Origin: Brenneria roseae subsp. roseae
Lineage (GTDB): Bacteria; Pseudomonadota; Gammaproteobacteria; Enterobacterales; Enterobacteriaceae
Assembly (NCBI RefSeq): GCF_003115845.1
Contig: NZ_KZ819022.1
Coordinates: 427,369-491,368, forward strand
Length of the DNA: 64,000 nt
Direction of reading: 5' to 3'
In this document: positions 61,605 to 64,000 of the stretch, in pieces
How the letters are laid out: the number at the start of each line of letters is the position of its first letter
Numbering within the stretch: position 1 is the first letter of the stretch
Program-made: the position numbers and the translations under genes
The notes under the pieces: model-generated
The model's database searches: none
Told to the model about the DNA's origin: nothing
The model's input: only the letters and a program-made list of their open reading frames with translations

Positions 61605-61933
61605 CGCTGCAACACATCTGGCTGGCGCGGGAGCCAGTCGATATGCGCCGGGGTATTGATACCCTGACGCAATACATTACCGACCACCTGCACCAACCCT
61701 GGCAAGGGGAAGCCGCTTTTGTCTTCTGCAACAAGGCGCGCTCGCGCATCAAAGTCCTGCGCTGGGACAAGCACGGCGTCTGGCTGTGTCTTCGCCGTCT
61801 TCATCAAGGCCGTTTTATCTGGCCCAGACAGGGCGATGCCGCCTGGCTGTTGTCACCGGAACAGGCCGACTGGTTAATGAAAAGCATCGACTGGCAACGG
61901 GTAGACGGACTGGATTTAACCGGCTGGAAATAG
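61598..61933 (+). CDS. tnpB: IS66 accessory protein TnpB
   Basis: The 111-residue product (IWLAREPVDMRRGIDTLTQYI, AAFVFCNKARSRIKVLRWDKHGVWL, RRLHQGRFIWP) is the standard IS66 Orf2 protein. It overlaps tnpA by seven bases and is intact. Confidence 0.92.
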   Translation: MLTLQHIWLAREPVDMRRGIDTLTQYITDHLHQPWQGEAAFVFCNKARSRIKVLRWDKHGVWLCLRRLHQGRFIWPRQGDAAWLLSPEQADWLMKSIDWQRVDGLDLTGWK

Positions 61934-61990
61934 TTATTAATGCTTTGATTAACAATGACAATATACCATTCTGCTGATAAAATAGGGGGC

Positions 61991-63522
61991 ATGAATATCG
62001 ACGCATTGCTGGCCTCAAAAGACCCCGATGAACTGCGCTCTCTGGCGTTGAAATTACTCGCGGACCTTGAGCAGCAGACGCAGCGAAACCAGGCACAGGC
62101 AGGTTACATCCAACAACTGGAAGAGGCGCTGAAAACGCCCGTCACTGGCGCTTCGGTCGAAAAAGTGAAGCCTTCCAGGGGGAACAGCGCGGACTGTTCG
62201 ATGAAGATATCGAGGCCGATGCCGCCGATATCGAGCAGCAGCTGGTCACATTATTACCCGAACCTAAAGCGGAAAAACCCGCAGTGCCTAAGCGCCGACC
62301 GCTGCCGCCTGAACTGCCACGCCAGGATATCCACCTGGCTCCGGCATCCGATGGCTGCCCGGACTGCGGCCATGCCCTGCGCTTCATCCGCGACGAAATC
62401 AGCGAACGGCTGGAATATGTACCGGTCCGCTTCATCGTGCATCGCCATATCCGTCCGCAGTTCAGTTGTGAACACTGCGAGACCGTCGTCAGTGCAGCCC
62501 TTCCGGCGCAGCTGATAGAAAAAGGCCAGCCCGGTCCGGGCCTGCTGGCGCAGGTGGTCAGCGCCAAATGCCTCGACCACCTGCCGCTCTACCGTCAGCA
62601 GGCGATATACCAGCGCAGCGGTGTCGACCTCCCGCGCAGTACCCTGGCGGGCTGGTTCGGGGCGGTTGGCGCGGCGCTCAAACCGCTGGCCGACGCGCTC
62701 CATCACGACCTGTTGCAGCATCCGGTGCTCCAGGCCGACGAAACCCCGCTGTCCATCCTCGACCCCGGCAAGGGTAAAACCCAGCGTGGTTACCTCTGGG
62801 CCTATATCACCGCCCGGGGGGCTGACCGGTCGATAGTGCTTTATGACTGTCAGCCGGGACGCAGTGGCCAATATGTCCGTGATGTGCTTGAGGGCTGGCG
62901 CGGCACCCTGGTGGTGGACGGTTATGCCGGTTACCAGGCGCTGTTCGACAGCGGCCAGGCACTTGAGGCCGGTTGCTGGGCGCACGCCCGGCGCAAGTTC
63001 TTCGAACTGTTCACGGCCAACAAAAGCCCGGTAGCCAAACTGGCTCTCGATGCTATCCGTGAGTTGTACAAACTTGAGCGTAAAATCAAACAGCGTCCGG
63101 CGGATAAAAAACGCCAGTGGCGACAGCGCTATGCCAAACCCCGGCTGGCGGTCTTCCACCAGTGGCTGGTGTTGCAACAGCCGCAGGCCGCGCCAAACTC
63201 CGCACTGCGCAAAGCGCTGGACTACACGCTGAAACGCTGGCCGGCGTTGTTGCGTTATCTGGACGATGGCCGGGTGCCCATCGATAATAACCGCACGGAA
63301 AACTGCATCCGCCCGGTGGCCGTAGGCCGCAAGAACTGGCTCTTTGCCGGGTCGTTGCGTGCAGGGCAAAGGATGGCGTCTATCCTGAGTCTGCTGGAAA
63401 CCGCGAAACTCAACGGCCACGATCCTTATATCTGGCTGCGTGACGTATTAACGCGCTTGCCTACCTGGCCCAACAACCGGATCAGCGAGCTGCTGCCTTA
63501 CGCCGAAAATAGCTTTAGCTAA
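61991..63522 (+). pseudogene. tnpC: IS66 transposase TnpC, disrupted by a frameshift
   Basis: The gene starts at ATG 61991 (MNIDALLASKDPDELRSLAL) with the leucine-zipper-like region and continues to about 62135. There one base appears to be missing in CTGAAAACGCCCG, and the homologous frame (ARHWRFGRKSEAFQGEQRGLF) continues one frame away. From there it is open to 63522, with the zinc-finger CPDCGHAL...CEHCE region, LQADETPLSIL and VVDGYAGYQAL of the DDE core and DNNRTENCIRPVAVGRKNW near the end. The element is probably not autonomous unless frameshifting occurs. Confidence 0.82.
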
Positions 63523-63580
63523 TACCGACCAGTCTATAATGTTACTTCAGTGGCGCAATGTGAGTTCGCCGGACGCTTAC

Positions 63581-64000
63581 GTCCCATCTGACGTTCAACG
63601 GCATCCTTTTGACCATAACCCTGATTCGATCAGGGAGTTACATGCCATTGTGCGGAATCCATGACCGCAAACTTCCCTCTGGGTGATGAATTTCTTTCAA
63701 GATGGCAACGGCCTGTTTACTGAGTGGAATAAAATGAAGGGTTTTCATCTTGGCACCGCGATGTGAGTTTTTCACACCTTTAACCGCTTCACGCTCTTCC
63801 GGTATCGTTCATAACGATTTTTTAAAATCGATCTCTGACCAACGGGCAAACCGAAGCTCGCTGGAACAGATAAAAATCAGCAGGGTGAGCTGAACCGCCA
63901 GTCGGGTAAGCAACCGACCTTTATCTTTGTCAATGTGCCCTAAAAATTCATGGTAGTGTTCAAAGGGAAGGGCAGGACGATGCTGGCGTTTATCTGTGTT
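63581..64000 (-). pseudogene. second tyrosine integrase remnant (P4-type), runs off the window
   Basis: On the minus strand from the right edge the DNA encodes RQHRPALPFEHYHEFLGHI, LAVQLTLLIFICSSELRFARWSEIDF, then a stop, then HRGAKMKTLHFIPLSKQAVAILKEI and, in another frame, MACNSLIESGLWSK. These are successive parts of a P4-like integrase catalytic domain; the FPG...NTINKAL section is deleted. Because the KMKTLHFIPLSKQ block corresponds to KMRTPHIVPLSRQ in the fragment at 60954-61216, these are two different integrase genes, not halves of one. Confidence 0.75.

Larger units (their letters stand above)
61217..63580 (+). mobile_element. IS66-family insertion sequence, complete ends
   Basis: The 2364-bp element has terminal inverted repeats: GTAAGCGCCCGGCAAACTCA at 61217 and the complement of GTAAGCGTCCGGCGAACTCA at 63580. 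It encodes tnpA, tnpB and a frameshifted tnpC in the usual order. The flanking octamers, GGTTTTTC on the left and GTCCCATC on the right, are not the 8-bp duplication expected for IS66, so one side was rearranged after insertion. Confidence 0.88.

Noticed and set aside
62131..62138. Programmed -1 frameshift in IS66 tnpC
   Set aside because: The A4 run is not in the proper slippery heptamer and IS66 tnpC is normally a single frame; a mutation is more likely.
62254..63420. Long minus-strand open frame of 388 codons inside IS66
   Set aside because: It is antisense to tnpC, which has recognisable transposase motifs; no protein family fits it.
1..64000. tRNA, rRNA and CRISPR arrays
   Set aside because: No cloverleaf-like genes, rRNA segments or regularly spaced repeats were seen on reading both strands; short ones could be missed by eye.

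Overview
The window looks like the chromosome of a plant- or environment-associated member of the Enterobacterales, probably Pectobacteriaceae (Brenneria, Pectobacterium, Dickeya or Lonsdalea type). This rests on the families present (PqiABC, an iol cluster of the Salmonella/Klebsiella kind, CusRS, a TqsA-type AI-2E protein), on an enterobacterial intergenic repeat and on moderate GC content. The genus is an inference. No rRNA, tRNA or CRISPR array was found.

Layout. 1-438: start of a chemotaxis receptor that runs off the left edge. 1216-4592: a 2-oxoglutarate/Fe(II) oxygenase joined to a MetQNI-type ABC importer. 4635-5816: an enolase-superfamily sugar-acid dehydratase. 5912-9414: a Pqi (MCE) lipid-transport operon with PqiA split into two genes. 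9564-13747: a DUF3313 lipoprotein, a metallo-beta-lactamase-fold hydrolase, a TqsA-like membrane protein and a TetR regulator, followed by two tiny tandem lipoprotein genes. 14574-29583: a nearly complete myo-inositol catabolic cluster (IolT, a Gfo/Idh oxidoreductase, IolE, IolD, IolR, IolB, IolA, IolC fused to DUF2090, IolG) with an orphan PTS EIIA and a decayed second iolD tail. 29743-34591: a secreted-methyltransferase-like gene with an APC permease, then a CusRS-type two-component system flanked by two copies of the same 27-bp site. 35079-40283: a tannase, a TetR regulator, a porin and a ceramidase-like protein, with matching palindromes upstream of the tannase and of the regulator. 40499-45175: an MmgE/PrpD enzyme with a polar amino-acid ABC importer and a LysR regulator.

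45523-58119 is the most interesting part. A FecI-type sigma factor, FecR anti-sigma factor, TonB, ExbB and ExbD lie on the minus strand. Divergent from them is an operon for an STN-domain TonB-dependent receptor, a YddA-like ABC transporter, a thioredoxin with a long unknown C-terminus, and a TldE/TldD protease pair. A nearly identical 38-bp promoter-like element precedes both tonB and the receptor gene. The set resembles the ferredoxin-uptake (Fus) and YddA-YddB-PqqL systems, with the M16 protease replaced by TldDE plus a thioredoxin. I propose that it is a self-contained, surface-signalled system that imports and digests a peptide or small protein.

58148-64000 is decayed accessory DNA: a truncated MDR dehydrogenase, a degraded threonine-synthase-like gene, an apparently intact BenE transporter, the first codons of an etfB-like gene cut off by an IS3-family fragment, and two integrase remnants on either side of an IS66 element whose main transposase gene is frameshifted.
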